Below the pieces are notes generated by a model. It was not told the DNA's origin. It was given only the letters and a program-made list of their open reading frames with translations, and ran no database searches. Positions 1 through 8,602 of a stretch of DNA of 64,000 nt are shown here, piece by piece. Each line of letters begins with the position of its first letter. The first letter of the stretch is position 1. Position numbers and translations under genes: made by a program. Location of the stretch: assembly GCF_034009455.1 (NCBI RefSeq), contig NZ_CP125380.1, positions 2,548,501 to 2,612,500 of the forward strand, written 5' to 3'. The stretch comes from Pseudomonas sp. P5_109 (GTDB lineage: Bacteria; Pseudomonadota; Gammaproteobacteria; Pseudomonadales; Pseudomonadaceae).

Positions 1-846
1 AAACGCTGCCAACAGCATCACGGCGGCCTGAATGACGGTGTAGTCGCGGCCGTGAATGGCTTCGAGGGTGAGACTGCCAAGGCCTGGCAGGGAAAACAGG
101 GCTTCCATGGTCAGAGTGCCGCCAATCAGGCCACCCAGGATGACGCCGGACATGGCCACCACCACCGACAGCGAATTGGGCAGGATGTGGCGCCAGGCGA
201 TGCGCCAGTTGGACAGGCCCTTGGCTCTCGCGGTGCGGATGAACGGCGCCCGGGTGGTCGCGCACAATTCTTCGTAGAGTGGCTTGACCACCTGGCCGGC
301 GATATCGATGCCGAGAATGATCACCGGCAACAGCAGCTGCCCGCGGATGGGCAGCCAGCGCAACCAGACCGAAAACACCAGGATAACGATGACGCCGGTG
401 CAGAAGGTCGGTACCGCAATCGACCAGACGTTCAGGCTTTCCAGCAGTTTGCCCAGGCGCCATGCGGGAAAGGCCAGCGCGAGCACGGCGACGCTCATGC
501 CCGTGACCAGGCCGAACAACAAGGCCGCCCCGGACAGTAACAATGAGTTGGGCAAGGCGTCGCGCAGCATGCTGGCGACCGGTGTGCCAAAGCGCATCGA
601 TTCGCCGAGATCGCCGTGCAGCGCCGCCTTGAGCCAGGTCATGAACTGCATCGGCAGGCTGTCATCCAGCCCCAGTTGCTGGCGCAAGGCGAGCAGGGCA
701 TTGGCGTCATAATCGCCACGGGCGGAGTAGTAATCCGTGATATCACCCGGCACCGCTCGCACCAGCATGAAGATGATGAAGCTGATGGCCGCTATGTTTA
801 GAAACTTGCGCAGCAGAAAAGGCGCCGTTTTCAAGAAGACTTGCAT
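1..846 (-). CDS. Dpp/Opp-type ABC transporter permease (DppB-like), C-terminal end beyond the window
   Basis: Inner-membrane permease of a peptide/nickel-class ABC importer. The frame is open from an ATG at 846 (complement) to position 1, giving 282 codons. The N-terminus has a basic stretch, a first membrane helix and then 'RAVPGD', the usual DppB opening; the later 'GLSNWRIAWRHILPNSL' segment is the EAA coupling loop that contacts the ATPase. The start lies 1 nt beyond the stop of the DppC-like gene, so the two are translationally coupled. The order binding protein, C-type, B-type permease is the reverse of the common B-then-C order. ATPase genes are not in view and may lie past the left edge. 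Substrate cannot be read from the sequence; the upstream hydrolase and nearby phnA suggest a phosphorus compound (inference). Confidence 0.88.
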   Translation of the reverse strand, partial: MQVFLKTAPFLLRKFLNIAAISFIIFMLVRAVPGDITDYYSARGDYDANALLALRQQLGLDDSLPMQFMTWLKAALHGDLGESMRFGTPVASMLRDALPNSLLLSGAALLFGLVTGMSVAVLALAFPAWRLGKLLESLNVWSIAVPTFCTGVIVILVFSVWLRWLPIRGQLLLPVIILGIDIAGQVVKPLYEELCATTRAPFIRTARAKGLSNWRIAWRHILPNSLSVVVAMSGVILGGLIGGTLTMEALFSLPGLGSLTLEAIHGRDYTVIQAAVMLLAAF

Positions 847-847
847 G

Positions 848-1669
848 TCAGGCTCCAGCAGCAAGTTGTTTGCTCAGGGGATCGAGGGTGTCGTGCAGGC
901 GAGTGCCGACCAGCGACAGCGAGAGCGTGGTCAAAGCCAGGGCGAGCACTGGGAACAACAGCGAAAGGGGCGCCTGCTCGGCAAAGCCAGCCGCCGTGGC
1001 GATGATCCGGCCCCAGGTCGGCACGTCGGGGGCGACCCCCATGCCGAAGAAACTCAGGACGGATTCGGTGGTGATGGCGCGGGGCATGACAATGGCGATT
1101 TGCGTCAGCAGGGTGCCGATGGCATTTGGCAGGACGTGACGCCAGGCAATGGTCAATGGCGACACCCCGATCACTCGCGCGGCGGTGACATAACCGGCGG
1201 CCGACTCGCGCTCATGAATGGCCCGGGTGACATAGGCAAACAGCGGCATGAACGCGATGCCGACCGCCAGGATGACCGAACCTGTGCCAACCCCAAGCGC
1301 CACCATCAGGGCCAGTGACAACAGAATGGCCGGCATCGTGAGGATCATGTCGAAGCCGGCATAAATCACCGTTCGGGTCACGCCTCCGGCAAGGCAACCC
1401 AGCAGGCCCAACCCCACGCCGCCGAAGAAAGCGATGCCGGTGGCGGCGACGGCGACGAGCAACGTCAGGCGTGTGCCGGCCACCAGGCGCGCGAGAACGT
1501 CGCGCCCAAAGCTGTCCGTGCCCAGCCAATGCTGGGCCGACGGGGCAAGATTGCGCGCCAGCAGGTTTTGGTAGTACGGGTCCTGGGTCGGCAGCAGGGG
1601 GGCCAGGAGGGCAATCACGACGGCAAGTCCCAGTATCAGCCACGGCCATTGCTTGATAACCCGGCTCAT
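848..1669 (-). CDS. Dpp/Opp-type ABC transporter permease (DppC-like)
   Basis: Second inner-membrane permease of the same importer, about 273 aa. Near the N-terminus it carries 'LGTDSFGRDVLARLVAGTR', the conserved DppC/OppC signature just before the transmembrane core, and later the EAA-loop sequence 'GVSPLTIAWRHVLPN'. I chose the ATG at 1669 because it overlaps the stop of the binding-protein gene as ATGA; an ATG four codons upstream (1681) is possible but would lie inside that gene. It works with the adjacent B-type permease to form the translocation channel. Confidence 0.88.
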   Translation of the reverse strand: MSRVIKQWPWLILGLAVVIALLAPLLPTQDPYYQNLLARNLAPSAQHWLGTDSFGRDVLARLVAGTRLTLLVAVAATGIAFFGGVGLGLLGCLAGGVTRTVIYAGFDMILTMPAILLSLALMVALGVGTGSVILAVGIAFMPLFAYVTRAIHERESAAGYVTAARVIGVSPLTIAWRHVLPNAIGTLLTQIAIVMPRAITTESVLSFFGMGVAPDVPTWGRIIATAAGFAEQAPLSLLFPVLALALTTLSLSLVGTRLHDTLDPLSKQLAAGA

Positions 1670-3195
1670 GCGCTTAACCACGTACGGGCCAGGCCACCAT
1701 CGACGCGGTTCTGGCTCCAGGTAAAACCCGTCTGGTAGCCGTGCACGTTGGCCGCGACCCCGATGGCATCGGCACTGTGGCCAATCCCCAGGGTGTAGAG
1801 CTTGTCCATCACGTGCTGCCAGGCGCCCAGATAACGCTCGCGAGCCACGCTGGCCGAAGGGGCGTCCACTGCCTGCGCAATCAGCCGATCCAGTTCCGGG
1901 TCCTGAATGCCGCCCCAGAGCATCGGACTCGGGCCTTGGGACTGCAGGCGTGCATAGCGCAGGTACACGTCGGCACGGGGCCCGGAATGGAAGGGTGCCA
2001 GGTCCCAGTCATACTGCGCGAGTGCGCGTTGCGCGCCAATGTCGTCCAGCGCCTGATGCTCGATCTTGAACCCCAGTTCCCGCACCATCTGCACGGCGAC
2101 CTGGGCATAGTCCGCCTGCCAGGACACGACTTTCAGCGTGTGTTGCGCAGGGTCCACCCCCGCGCTTTGCAGCAGCGCGCGTGCCTGTGCAAGGTTCGGT
2201 CGGGCGAAGGTGTCGCGCTGTTCCAGAGCCTGGTCCCAGTAGAACGTCTGGGGCCGGGTCAGTTGATTGCTGATCAGCGCTTCCTGGCCGCCGATGAAGC
2301 TCATGTAGGCCGATTTATCGATGCTCAGGGCAATCGCCTGACGCACGCGCACGTCCTGCAGAAGCGAACGGGGCTTGCGGTTGTTGAACGACATGAAGTA
2401 CCACGAGGTGTCGCCCAGGAACTGCACTTCGACGTTGTCGCTGCGCAAGGACGGCAGGCGCTCGTTGTTGACGTAGGCCACATGCAGGTCGCCGGAGCGC
2501 AGCGACAGGCTGTTGTCGCGATCGCCACGCAGGTCGAAGTCGACCGCGTCCAGGTAAGGCAGGCCCGCTTGCCAGTACTGCTTGAACGCCGGGGCGTAGA
2601 AGCGCTGGTTGGCCTGCCAGGTGCCGAACGTGAAAGGTCCGGTGCCTATCGGGTGGCGAATGGTCTCGTCCCAACCTTCCGACTCCGGGGCCACGATCCA
2701 CAGCTCGGACAGCAGGTTGAGCAGCGGCGCGAAGCTCTCTTTCAACTCGATCCGGATGGTAAGAGGAGAAGTGACGCTGATGGTGTCCACCAGCTTCATC
2801 GCGGTGCTCAACCAGCCTGCGCTGACTTTGTCCCGCACCCGTTCCAGATTGGCCTTGATGTCCTGCGCGGTCATCGTGCGGCCGTTGTGGAATTGCACAT
2901 TGTCGCGCAGGTAAAAGGTGTAGACCTTGCCGTCATCCGAGACGTCGAAGCGTTCGGCGAGGAAGGGTTTGACCGTGCCGTCGTTGGCCACACTGGTCAG
3001 GGTTTCGACATACACCTGCTGGACCGAAATGGAACCTGAGTGCCGGTGCGGGTCCGAGGTGTCCAGCCCCATCAGGGCAATTTTCAGCGTGCCGCCCACC
3101 TTGGGCGCAGCGCCTGTCTCGGCGCGCAACAAGGGTGGAAAGAGCCCTGCGCAAGACGCGGCGGCGAACAGTTGGATCAATGTGCGGCGATGCAT
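1666..3195 (-). CDS. ABC transporter substrate-binding protein, family 5 (peptide/nickel class)
   Basis: Periplasmic binding protein of 509 aa, normal length for SBP_bac_5. An N-terminal export signal is visible (MHRRT, then a hydrophobic stretch ending near LLRA at residues 23-25). Family features include 'GGTLKIALMG', 'ERFDVSDDGKVYTFYLRDNVQFHNG' around residues 82-105 and 'VRQAIALSIDK' around 290. The gene overlaps the end of the upstream hydrolase gene by 19 nt and the downstream permease by 4 nt, so hydrolase, binding protein and permeases form one operon. Family 5 proteins bind peptides, sugars, opines, metal chelates and other ligands. A phosphonate-containing ligand is suggested only by the neighbourhood. 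Confidence 0.88.
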   Translation of the reverse strand: MHRRTLIQLFAAASCAGLFPPLLRAETGAAPKVGGTLKIALMGLDTSDPHRHSGSISVQQVYVETLTSVANDGTVKPFLAERFDVSDDGKVYTFYLRDNVQFHNGRTMTAQDIKANLERVRDKVSAGWLSTAMKLVDTISVTSPLTIRIELKESFAPLLNLLSELWIVAPESEGWDETIRHPIGTGPFTFGTWQANQRFYAPAFKQYWQAGLPYLDAVDFDLRGDRDNSLSLRSGDLHVAYVNNERLPSLRSDNVEVQFLGDTSWYFMSFNNRKPRSLLQDVRVRQAIALSIDKSAYMSFIGGQEALISNQLTRPQTFYWDQALEQRDTFARPNLAQARALLQSAGVDPAQHTLKVVSWQADYAQVAVQMVRELGFKIEHQALDDIGAQRALAQYDWDLAPFHSGPRADVYLRYARLQSQGPSPMLWGGIQDPELDRLIAQAVDAPSASVARERYLGAWQHVMDKLYTLGIGHSADAIGVAANVHGYQTGFTWSQNRVDGGLARTWLSA

Positions 3196-4511
3196 GAGAG
3201 ACGGCTCCTCGAAGCGCTGTGGTCGTCAGCGCCAATGCGAAGTTGAAGGGGGCTGCCATCCATGTCGGTGCAAGGCAAACCCAGGTGATGAAGGAAAGTC
3301 GGGGCGAAGTCCACCAGGCTGGCAGGGCCGTAATGGGTGCTTTGTGTTGGGAATCCGGACCCTTGCACGATCAGGAATGGCGCCTGCTCGTAATTGCCCA
3401 GACCGCCGTGCTGGCCAAATCCGTTGTAGTTTTTCGGGTCTTGAGCGTCGGCGACGATGCAGGTGCTGCCCGGTATGCCAAATTCATTGGCCTGCTCGTA
3501 ACTCTGCATCACTACGGCGAGCGTATTGCCGGCGTCTTCGGGCGACAGGCCGAGTTGAGTCAACGTCTGTTTCTCGTAGACCGCAGCACACCAGGGCTGG
3601 CGGTTGAAAAAATCCACGATCGCGCTGTGCAGAAATCCGACGCGTGGGTCGATGGCGACCATGCAGGAGCTGCCATTGGGGGCGATCACCACGTCATCGC
3701 TGTCCGCCGCAGCCTTGAGCCCGGCATCCACCAACGCCTGGCCGACATCGATCTCGTTGATCACGGTTTCCATGCCGTGGTCGGACGCGACCATCAGCAG
3801 CACGTCCTCTCCACGGCCGCGCAATTGGTCGACGACGTCCAGCACCCGGGCCACGCACGCATTGGCATTGGCGATGGCAGCAAAGTGCGCCGGTGAGCCC
3901 AAAGGGTGTCCGTGCCCACTGTGATCGGGTTCCGAGAGCCATAATGTGGCGATGACCGGTGCATCGGGCTCGAGCAGTTTTTTGCAGAAACGCGCGGTCA
4001 TTTCCGTGTCGCCGATGCAGCCGGACTTGATCGGCAATGCGCGCTCGTCGAGATAAGGCTCGCGGCCGGGACCATAGGAACCGGCGCTATGGAACACTTC
4101 GCCAAAACCGTCCGGATCGTTGAAGTAAGCGGCCCCCGCGGAAACATTGGACATGATGCATGCGCCGCCATGGGCGGCCACCCGCTGGGCGAGGGTAGGA
4201 ACACGCAATGTGCGGCCGGTGACGCGTTGCAGATGGTCACGAAAGACCGGTTCCCCAACGTTGTGGCAACGCAGTCCCTGACGCTCTTCGGTGATCATCT
4301 TGTTGCCAAGCAAGCCATGCCGGCCCGGGTGGCATCCCGTTGCAATGGAGGCCGAACTGACGCGAGTAGTGGAAGGAAAAACTGCACGGGCATTGGCAAA
4401 CCAGGACGCATTATTGGCCAGCGCAGTTAACGTAGGGCTGCTGTCGGGAAGTATCAAATCTCGACGCAGACTGTCACACATGATGAGGATGCAGCGTTTG
4501 ATGTTTTTCAT
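3177..4511 (-). CDS. alkaline-phosphatase-superfamily hydrolase (nucleotide pyrophosphatase/phosphodiesterase type)
   Basis: A 444-aa hydrolase of the AP superfamily, NPP/type I phosphodiesterase branch, distantly related to PhnA. Metal-site features in order: Asp13 in 'LIMCDSLRRD', the nucleophile Thr48 or Thr49 in 'AVFPSTTRVS', an acid/His pair in 'LSEPDHSGHGHPLG', 'ASDHGME' and a late His in 'GFGQHGGLGNY'. No signal peptide is seen, so it is probably cytoplasmic. It heads the operon with a peptide-type importer, which suggests the imported compound is its substrate. The exact reaction (phosphomonoester, phosphodiester or phosphonate ester) cannot be told from sequence. The ATG at 4511 has no clear Shine-Dalgarno; an internal ATG at codon 11 would lose the first metal-site strand. 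Confidence 0.8.
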   Translation of the reverse strand: MKNIKRCILIMCDSLRRDLILPDSSPTLTALANNASWFANARAVFPSTTRVSSASIATGCHPGRHGLLGNKMITEERQGLRCHNVGEPVFRDHLQRVTGRTLRVPTLAQRVAAHGGACIMSNVSAGAAYFNDPDGFGEVFHSAGSYGPGREPYLDERALPIKSGCIGDTEMTARFCKKLLEPDAPVIATLWLSEPDHSGHGHPLGSPAHFAAIANANACVARVLDVVDQLRGRGEDVLLMVASDHGMETVINEIDVGQALVDAGLKAAADSDDVVIAPNGSSCMVAIDPRVGFLHSAIVDFFNRQPWCAAVYEKQTLTQLGLSPEDAGNTLAVVMQSYEQANEFGIPGSTCIVADAQDPKNYNGFGQHGGLGNYEQAPFLIVQGSGFPTQSTHYGPASLVDFAPTFLHHLGLPCTDMDGSPLQLRIGADDHSASRSRLSCIAAH

Positions 4512-4593
4512 GTTTTAAATAATCGCAATTCAATATTTCAGATGCGTGACAATTTGTAATATTTTTTATTATGGAATTGCAGGCAGCAGAAAA

Positions 4594-4622
4594 AGCGAAG
4601 CTCTTTTAGTTAGAGCTTCGCT
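4594..4622 (-). terminator. rho-independent terminator of phnA
   Basis: Perfect 10-bp inverted repeat AGCGAAGCTC / GAGCTTCGCT with a 9-nt loop. Read on the minus strand, the 3' arm runs straight into TTTTT. It lies 42 nt past the phnA stop, so phnA ends here and the downstream hydrolase operon needs its own promoter in 4512-4593, an AT-rich stretch. Confidence 0.85.
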
Positions 4623-4664
4623 AATATTTTATTGTTGTCTGGTTATATTGCTGGAACTGCGTTG

Positions 4665-5924
4665 TTAATTGTTTGGTTGTACGCCGTTAAGGGCAAAGTC
4701 GAAGATGTCGAAGTTTCGCAAACGGGTGGAGGCCGCATACTGCAGGTACTTTTCGCTCATCGGGTGCGACAGCATGAACGGCACCGATTGTTCCGAGTAT
4801 CCGCCGTGGGAGCGCAGGGGGCGGTCACCCACGGTGGACAAGTCATGCTCGCTGGCGCAGGAGCCCAATACGCAGGATTCGCTCGAAATGACCACGATGT
4901 CGGCCTCGCGATCTTCGGGCAGGCCAAGTTTTATGGCAGCTTGCTGGCGACTTAAAGTGTCTTCGATTCCGGGCAAGCCACTGATGTAATCAATCATTGC
5001 TTCTATATTGGCGGAGTCCTTGGCGTACACGCGAACAAAAGATCCAAGTGCGCCGTGATGCCGGACGAACGGATCTGTAATAGGGCAGATTACCCGCGCA
5101 CTTTTTGCGCCGAAACGCTCTTCAAGTTTGTCCTGGAGAAAGATGACATTGGGTGTGCCGTTGCTGTTGTTCTTGTCGGACATGCCATGGTCTGCCACGC
5201 ACCCAACAATAGCGCCTAGTTCAATAAAGGCTTGCAGGCGATCATCAATGGCCTTGAGGAATTCGTTGGACTCGGCCGTTCCAGGGGCAAACTTATGCTG
5301 AATGTAATCGGACAACGACAAATACAAGACTTGCGCGCGTTTTTCCTTCAACAAGGCAAGGCCGGCATCCAGCACGAACAGCGACAAGTCGCCCGAATAC
5401 ATGTCGGGCAAGGGGCGCCCGACCAGCTCCACGACATCATCGATGCCATGCTCTTCAAGGGTGCAGGTGCCGGCTTTTTCCGAGGAGAAACAGATGCCCT
5501 TTAGGTGATGGCCGAGCACTTTGCGCAACTTGTCCTTGGCGGTGACTGCTGCCACCGCAATGCCGGCCTCGGACAACAACGCCAGCAGCGTTTCGCCGCG
5601 CAGCAGACTGGCGTCGGTCATCATGATTTCTTTCCCGGTTTCCCGGTCCAGGGAATAGTTGCCGGCGATGCCGTGTACTTCAGGTGGTGCCCCGGTGACG
5701 ATGGAGACGTTGTTGGGGTTGGTAAACGACGGCATCACGCAATCGGCAGTGCTGGCAAAACCCTGGGTGTGAAAGCGGGCTATGGTCGGGCAAACGCCAT
5801 CGGCAATGCCCTGGGTGATGTATTGCGGGTCGCATCCATCAATGCAAACCACGACCACCGGCTGGGTCGGAAGAGCATATTGGCGTTGGTGCAGCGTTAT
5901 TGAATTATTCATGAATGACTTCAC
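4665..5924 (-). CDS. phnA: phosphonoacetate hydrolase PhnA
   Basis: Zinc-dependent hydrolase cleaving the C-P bond of phosphonoacetate to acetate and phosphate; 419 aa, AP superfamily. With the GTG start at 5924 the visible active site is Asp29 in 'CIDGCDP', nucleophile Thr68 in 'MPSFTNPNN' (numbering matching the characterised Sinorhizobium enzyme as I recall it), 'TAKDK' lysines near 126-128, the 'LSDYIQHKFAPG' Asp/His pair, 'ADHGM', and the late His in 'RSHGGYSEQ'. An in-frame ATG at 5912 is an alternative start; neither has a strong ribosome site. The gene is divergent from a LysR gene, as in P. fluorescens 23F where phnA is induced by phosphonoacetate through a LysR protein. A broken paralogue lies at 40.1-41.2 kb. 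Confidence 0.93.
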   Translation of the reverse strand: MKSFMNNSITLHQRQYALPTQPVVVVCIDGCDPQYITQGIADGVCPTIARFHTQGFASTADCVMPSFTNPNNVSIVTGAPPEVHGIAGNYSLDRETGKEIMMTDASLLRGETLLALLSEAGIAVAAVTAKDKLRKVLGHHLKGICFSSEKAGTCTLEEHGIDDVVELVGRPLPDMYSGDLSLFVLDAGLALLKEKRAQVLYLSLSDYIQHKFAPGTAESNEFLKAIDDRLQAFIELGAIVGCVADHGMSDKNNSNGTPNVIFLQDKLEERFGAKSARVICPITDPFVRHHGALGSFVRVYAKDSANIEAMIDYISGLPGIEDTLSRQQAAIKLGLPEDREADIVVISSESCVLGSCASEHDLSTVGDRPLRSHGGYSEQSVPFMLSHPMSEKYLQYAASTRLRNFDIFDFALNGVQPNN

Positions 5925-5990
5925 TGGAGGGGCAATGCAGGTACATTAACGTGCGAATAATGTTCAAGTTGTGTTAGTTTTTCCCCTGTT

Positions 5991-6007
5991 TGTGAGTTTT
6001 ATTCACA
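5991..6007. promoter_or_regulatory. candidate LysR-type operator between phnA and the LysR gene
   Basis: Inverted repeat TGTGAGTTTTATTCACA with 5-bp arms, containing a T-N11-A core. It ends 18 nt upstream of the LysR ATG and lies 67 nt upstream of the phnA start, a position suited to autoregulation and divergent control. The half-sites also resemble a CRP/Vfr site, but the spacer is 7 instead of 6, so I favour the LysR reading. Confidence 0.4.
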
Positions 6008-6025
6008 GTATGATCCGAGGCCTGC

Positions 6026-6919
6026 ATGTCCCGTATTCCGCCGTTGCCTGCTCTGAAGGCCTTTCTTGCCGCCTGTCGCGCCGGGAGCTACAGCGCCGCT
6101 GCCGAGGAATTGAATGTTACCCATGGCGCCGTCAGCCGGCAGATCCAGACCCTCGAAGACTGGCTCGGGCAAAAACTGTTCGAGCGCGCCGGGCAGCGCA
6201 TGGCACCGACTTCCCATGCCCTGGCGTTTGCGTTGGAGGTCAGCGAAGCGTTTGAGCGCATCAACGATGCCGCGCAACGCTACGGCAAAGGCAGTGCCAG
6301 CATGCTGCTGCGAGTCAGCGCGCCCGCGACCTTTGCGATGCGCTGGCTGATTCCCCGTTTGAATGACTTCCATGAAAAGCACCCGGGCATGTTGATTCAG
6401 GTGCAAACGGCGACCACTCAACAAATTTCATTGGCCGGCAGTTTCGACCTGGCGATCCGTCGCGGTTCGCCGCAGACCGATCACTTCAGTGCCCAGGCGT
6501 TTCTCGATGAATGGCTGACCGTGGTCGCGGCCCCGAGTCTGTTGGCCCGGTTGCCTTTGGATTCATTGAAGGATTTGTCCCGGCATGTGCTGCTTGAAAC
6601 CGAGACGCGCCCAGGGGACTGGCAGCAGTGGCTGAACGCGGCGGGATCAACCGAACACGGCACCTCCGCGCGCCAGCGTTTCGACCACTTCTATGTGACC
6701 TACACGGCATTGATCGATGGCCTTGGGTTGGGCATTGGCCCAATGCCTACGCTTGAGCATGACGTCAATGTTGGCCGGCTTGTCCTGCCTTTTGCCGGCC
6801 TGCGGACACCAAGCCGCCGCTATTACAGCCTGACGCCGGCGGGCGTACCCAAGACGCTCGTCCATCGCAAGTTCGAGAGCTGGTTGCTTGAGCAGGGGAG
6901 CATTGAAGTCACTCAGTAA
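6026..6919 (+). CDS. phnR: LysR-type regulator divergent from phnA (PhnR-like)
   Basis: A 297-aa LysR-type transcription factor of the GcvA-like subgroup. The N-terminal winged HTH has 'AACRAGSYSAAAEELNVTHGAVSRQIQTLEDWLG' (about residues 15-48), followed by the linker helix and an effector-binding domain ending 'RKFESWLLEQ'. The ATG at 6026 is preceded by GAGG at good spacing. Divergent orientation next to phnA, with a short intergenic region holding a T-N11-A palindrome, implies that it activates phnA in response to phosphonoacetate. That role is known for the P. fluorescens 23F system; here it is inferred from position and family. Confidence 0.72.
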   Translation: MSRIPPLPALKAFLAACRAGSYSAAAEELNVTHGAVSRQIQTLEDWLGQKLFERAGQRMAPTSHALAFALEVSEAFERINDAAQRYGKGSASMLLRVSAPATFAMRWLIPRLNDFHEKHPGMLIQVQTATTQQISLAGSFDLAIRRGSPQTDHFSAQAFLDEWLTVVAAPSLLARLPLDSLKDLSRHVLLETETRPGDWQQWLNAAGSTEHGTSARQRFDHFYVTYTALIDGLGLGIGPMPTLEHDVNVGRLVLPFAGLRTPSRRYYSLTPAGVPKTLVHRKFESWLLEQGSIEVTQ

Positions 6920-7037
6920 CTATCACGGCCCCGTCAGGCGAATGCAGATTTCATGAAGGGCTGTGTTCGGCCAAACGGGGTGATCTTCCCGAGGGTGATG
7001 ATGCTCGCTGAGGTTCTGCTTCGCCACGTCGGCTTCT

Positions 7038-7060
7038 GGGCACCATCGCTGATGGTGCCC
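7038..7060. terminator. hairpin between convergent genes
   Basis: Perfect 10-bp stem GGGCACCATC / GATGGTGCCC with a GCT loop, between the ends of the LysR gene (plus) and nicP (minus). Neither side has a good T tract, so it is a likely but unproven bidirectional transcript end. Confidence 0.45.
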
Positions 7061-7104
7061 AGGTTCTTGGCTTACTCTGCCGAAAGTTCCGGCGGGTACG
7101 GCTA

Positions 7105-8397
7105 TCAGAAAAGGCTGATGTTATAGCTGAGGATCAGCCGGTTCTCATCAATATCGCTACGGTAGTTGGAGCGCGCAGTAACGTTGCGGATGCGGATACC
7201 CACTCCACGCAGCGCTCCACTCTGGACAGCGTAGCCAATATCCAGATCGCGCTCCCAGTCCTGACCTTCAAACCCCCGCCCAGTGGTGACGTTGTCTCCA
7301 GTCACGTAGCGCAGAGTGGTGGTCAGACCGGGAATTCCAAGGGCGACGAAGTCGTAGTCGTGCCGGACTTGCCAGGAGCGTTCATCCGGCGCAGCGAACT
7401 CGTAGGTAGGCAGGGTATTGCCAAGCGGGTTGGTGTTGGCGCCAACCTGGATGAAACCATCGTCACCACCGATCTGCTGGTAGCCCAGGTAGAAGGTATG
7501 GCCGCCGCGCTTCGCCGACAACAGGTTGAACAGTGCATGGTTATCGAGCTTGCCGGCGATGCTCCGGCCGTCGTCGCGGGCATCGAAGTAGCCGACACTT
7601 ATGCCTAGCGTCCAGTCACCTACTGGCTCGGCGTGTTTGAAGCTGTAGTAACGCTGCTGGTAGATGTCTTCCAGTTGCGCCTGCCAGAGACCGACGCTGG
7701 TGCGATTGGAGTTGAAACTGTAGTCGGCACCCAGATAGTTGAAGCGGTCACTGGTGAAATTGGCGATACGCGCCGGATTGATCGGGTCATTGATCAGTGC
7801 ATACATCTCCTGGGTGTTACTCGAGTCGCGCAGGCTAGTGGAGTGCAGTTGGCCAGCGTTTAAGGTTAGTCCGGACAATTCGTTGGAAACCAGCGAAACG
7901 CCCTGGTAGGTCGGCGGCAGCAGGCGCAGATCACTGTAGACCAGTACCGGCAGGTTGGGCCGCAGCTCACCAGCCTTCAGCTCAGTGCTGGAGACCTTGA
8001 GTTTCATCGCCGCACCCAGGCGGCCGTACTCATCGGCGGATCTGCCGTCGTCGTGTGTCGGCAGCAGTCCGGTCCTGGCCCGGCTCGGGCTGCTGTCGAG
8101 CTTGACACCGTAGAGACCGAGCACGTCCACGCCGACACCGATACTGCCCTGTGTGTAGCCTGAGCGGGCATCAAGAATAAAGCCCTGGGCCCACTCCTCG
8201 GCCCTGGATTGCTTGTTGGGGCCGACGATGTCGGAGAAGTCGCGGCTAAAGTAGTAGTTGCGCAGTTGCAGGTTGGCCGTCGCACCTTCGATGAAGCCGG
8301 CTTCTTCGGCCAGCAGTGGCGGGGCCAGGCCCAGCGTCAGGCAACCGCCGAGGGTGCCGCTGATTGCATGGGCTTTGCGCAGTGCAGGAGTGTGCAT
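7105..8397 (-). CDS. nicP: OprD-family outer-membrane porin (NicP-like)
   Basis: A 430-aa outer-membrane porin of the OprD family. It has an N-terminal signal peptide, '[24 protein letters not shown]' opening the barrel, the family's '[22 protein letters not shown]' and '[22 protein letters not shown]' segments, and a C-terminal strand ending in Phe. It is the last gene of the run nicC-D-E-F-T-P, the same order as the P. putida nicCDEFTP operon, which supports a role in nicotinate entry across the outer membrane. A 205-nt gap separates it from nicT. Confidence 0.82.
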   Translation of the reverse strand: MHTPALRKAHAISGTLGGCLTLGLAPPLLAEEAGFIEGATANLQLRNYYFSRDFSDIVGPNKQSRAEEWAQGFILDARSGYTQGSIGVGVDVLGLYGVKLDSSPSRARTGLLPTHDDGRSADEYGRLGAAMKLKVSSTELKAGELRPNLPVLVYSDLRLLPPTYQGVSLVSNELSGLTLNAGQLHSTSLRDSSNTQEMYALINDPINPARIANFTSDRFNYLGADYSFNSNRTSVGLWQAQLEDIYQQRYYSFKHAEPVGDWTLGISVGYFDARDDGRSIAGKLDNHALFNLLSAKRGGHTFYLGYQQIGGDDGFIQVGANTNPLGNTLPTYEFAAPDERSWQVRHDYDFVALGIPGLTTTLRYVTGDNVTTGRGFEGQDWERDLDIGYAVQSGALRGVGIRIRNVTARSNYRSDIDENRLILSYNISLF

Positions 8398-8533
8398 GCT
8401 GTTGATCTCTGGAATGAGGACAAAGCGCCTCCCGTCAGACGAGGTTGAGGCCTGTCCGCAGGAGGGGTTTGATCATGAGGTGGCTGATGGCTCGCGGGCC
8501 TGGCTTGAGCTGCTCCGCGTCGCTGGGATCAGC

Positions 8534-8564
8534 CGCAAGGGGGCCGGTATGAGATCCCCTTGCG
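8534..8564. other. hairpin in the nicT-nicP gap
   Basis: Inverted repeat CGCAAGGGG / CCCCTTGCG, 9-bp stem and 13-nt loop, without a following T tract. It may stabilise or partly terminate the nic transcript between nicT and nicP. Confidence 0.35.
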
Positions 8565-8602
8565 ACTCACACCAGGACACGCAGTCGCCTGGCTGACGTG
8601 TC

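Noticed and set aside
1741..3039. Long plus-strand open frame (432 codons) opposite the ABC binding-protein gene
   Set aside because: It is the antisense of a well-supported family 5 binding protein in high-GC DNA, has no recognisable domain and a His/Gln/Arg-rich shadow composition.
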